Both the position numbers and the translations under genes were made by a program. Source: Dillenia suffruticosa (taxonomy: Eukaryota; Streptophyta; Magnoliopsida; Dilleniales; Dilleniaceae). From it: a stretch of DNA of 64,000 bases. Under the pieces are notes generated by a model. The model had not been told where the DNA came from. It did no database searches and was given only the letters and a program-made list of their open reading frames with translations. The stretch lies in contig JAVTVX010000001.1 in the NCBI GenBank assembly GCA_033439265.1, positions 1,629,501 to 1,693,500 on the forward strand, in the 5' to 3' direction. Below, in pieces: positions 62,961 through 64,000 of the stretch; the first letter of the stretch is position 1, and each line of letters starts with the position of its first letter.

Positions 62961-64000
62961 GAGAAAGTGAGAGAGATTGGAATGGAAAGAGAGATAGAGA
63001 GAGAAAGACTAGAGAGAAGGAGATAGAGAGGGAGAGAGAATAGAAAGAAGGAGAAACAGAGATTCAATTACCAATTCATTCAATACTCATATTCAAAAAG
63101 AAGAGCAAAGCAACATATATGAAAAATATGCACGAAGCATGGAGAGTACAAGAGAGCAGTTGCCCAATGCTCCCAATGCTCTTGAATGTACCAAAAACCT
63201 AAAAATTCAACGTCTTGGCACACATACACATCGAAATTGTACTACAACGCAATTTGATAAATTCTTAGTCAAGTGAGTAATCTTCTTGAATTATAAGAAA
63301 AATATTATAAAAATGTTTTAACAATAAACAATTAAGAGAGAAAATTAAACAAAAACATTGAAATTTGATATTTATTTTTCAATTATATAAAATTATATGG
63401 ACTCCAAAATTAAATTATAGTTATTTTGATCATAAAAATAGCCGCTCCTTCCTCACTTTCAACTATTTTACTTCTTTAAAAATTTATTGAGTTAAGAGTT
63501 TTGATACAGTTCCTTTTTACACATATATCGTTATAGTAGAATTTAGACCAATGCTTAATTGGTTTACTAGATATCGGTACTCATTAAATAAAGTTTCGGG
63601 TTTAACTTTATGTATGAAGAAAATAAATATCGGAATAGATTTGTTCCTCAAGAGTTCAATTTGATTCAAACCAGATTTATTCAAACCCTATATAGCTATC
63701 AGAAAACGATAATTTATAAAATAAAAAAAATTAAAGTAGAATTTAGCACCTTGACATTTAATGTGTGTTCTTTCTAGAGAAATCTTTCGGGAAAATTAAA
63801 AAGGTCCATTTGAGTTTTTCAGTTGACTAATCAAATATCACATATATTTAGATTGATTCGAAAGAAAACATCTATAATGGAGTAATTTCTTTTTTTTATT
63901 TTCAGTTGACTAAGAACATTTGGCCGTCACATATATTTAAATTAGTATTTTGAAATCAAACATAACTCGGTCTTGAAAATAATAAGTTAACGATATAAAT
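62961..64000. other. start of a further 3' flank (unit 4)
   Basis: From about 63110 the sequence matches 30770-31340, the 3' flank of KSL unit 2, including GCATGGAGAGTACAAGAG and AACAATAAACAATTAAGAG. The window ends inside this match. The stretch 62945-63060 is GA-rich. Confidence 0.65.

Overview
The window is nuclear DNA of a flowering plant, most likely a dicot. Evidence: AT-rich intergenic DNA, small GT-AG introns, long GA/CT and AT microsatellites, Ty1-copia and long solo LTRs, CACTA (En/Spm) elements, and a diterpene-synthase locus with the 14-exon layout of plant ent-kaurene synthases (TPS-e). I cannot name the species.

The backbone is a tandem array of one gene, a kaurene synthase-like (KSL) gene on the minus strand, with its flanks. 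Unit 1 has its 3' flank at about 1435-3612 and a 14-exon copy at 3613-16273. That copy keeps the catalytic DDFFD motif but has a +2 frameshift in exon 3, two in-frame deletions, a 7.8 kb copia element in intron 6 and a CACTA-derived insert in intron 11. Unit 2 has its 3' flank at about 30741-32991 and a fully open 14-exon gene at 32992-37200 (predicted 792 residues). In it the class I motif reads NNFFD instead of DDFFD, and the class II position reads DLTT. Unit 3 keeps only exons 1 and 2 (49477-49897), followed by its 5' flank to about 62960. From about 63060 the sequence matches the 3' flank of unit 2, so another KSL copy probably starts just beyond the right edge.

Mobile elements in and between the units are: a CACTA end (1-1434); a CACTA-derived insert (4784-5204); a young, nearly whole Ty1-copia element with an extra ORF before gag (6604-14423); a 2.5 kb CACTA element (17863-20397); a 2.9 kb solo LTR (21196-24080); old copia remains in both orientations (about 26760-29876); a related solo LTR on the other strand (38803-41545); a MITE-like insert (42731-43629); a 1.3 kb CACTA element (45941-47285); and an old, heavily broken copia element (about 50672-58317) with a nested solo LTR (54472-55245). 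Most insertions show clean target-site duplications, and several have an empty site in a sister unit, so relative ages can be read.

The only host genes I can support are the KSL copies. In general diterpenoid or gibberellin metabolism a KS-type enzyme takes ent-copalyl diphosphate from a CPS and cyclises it in the plastid. No CPS, P450 or other pathway gene is visible here. No canonical tRNA, rRNA or CRISPR features were seen.
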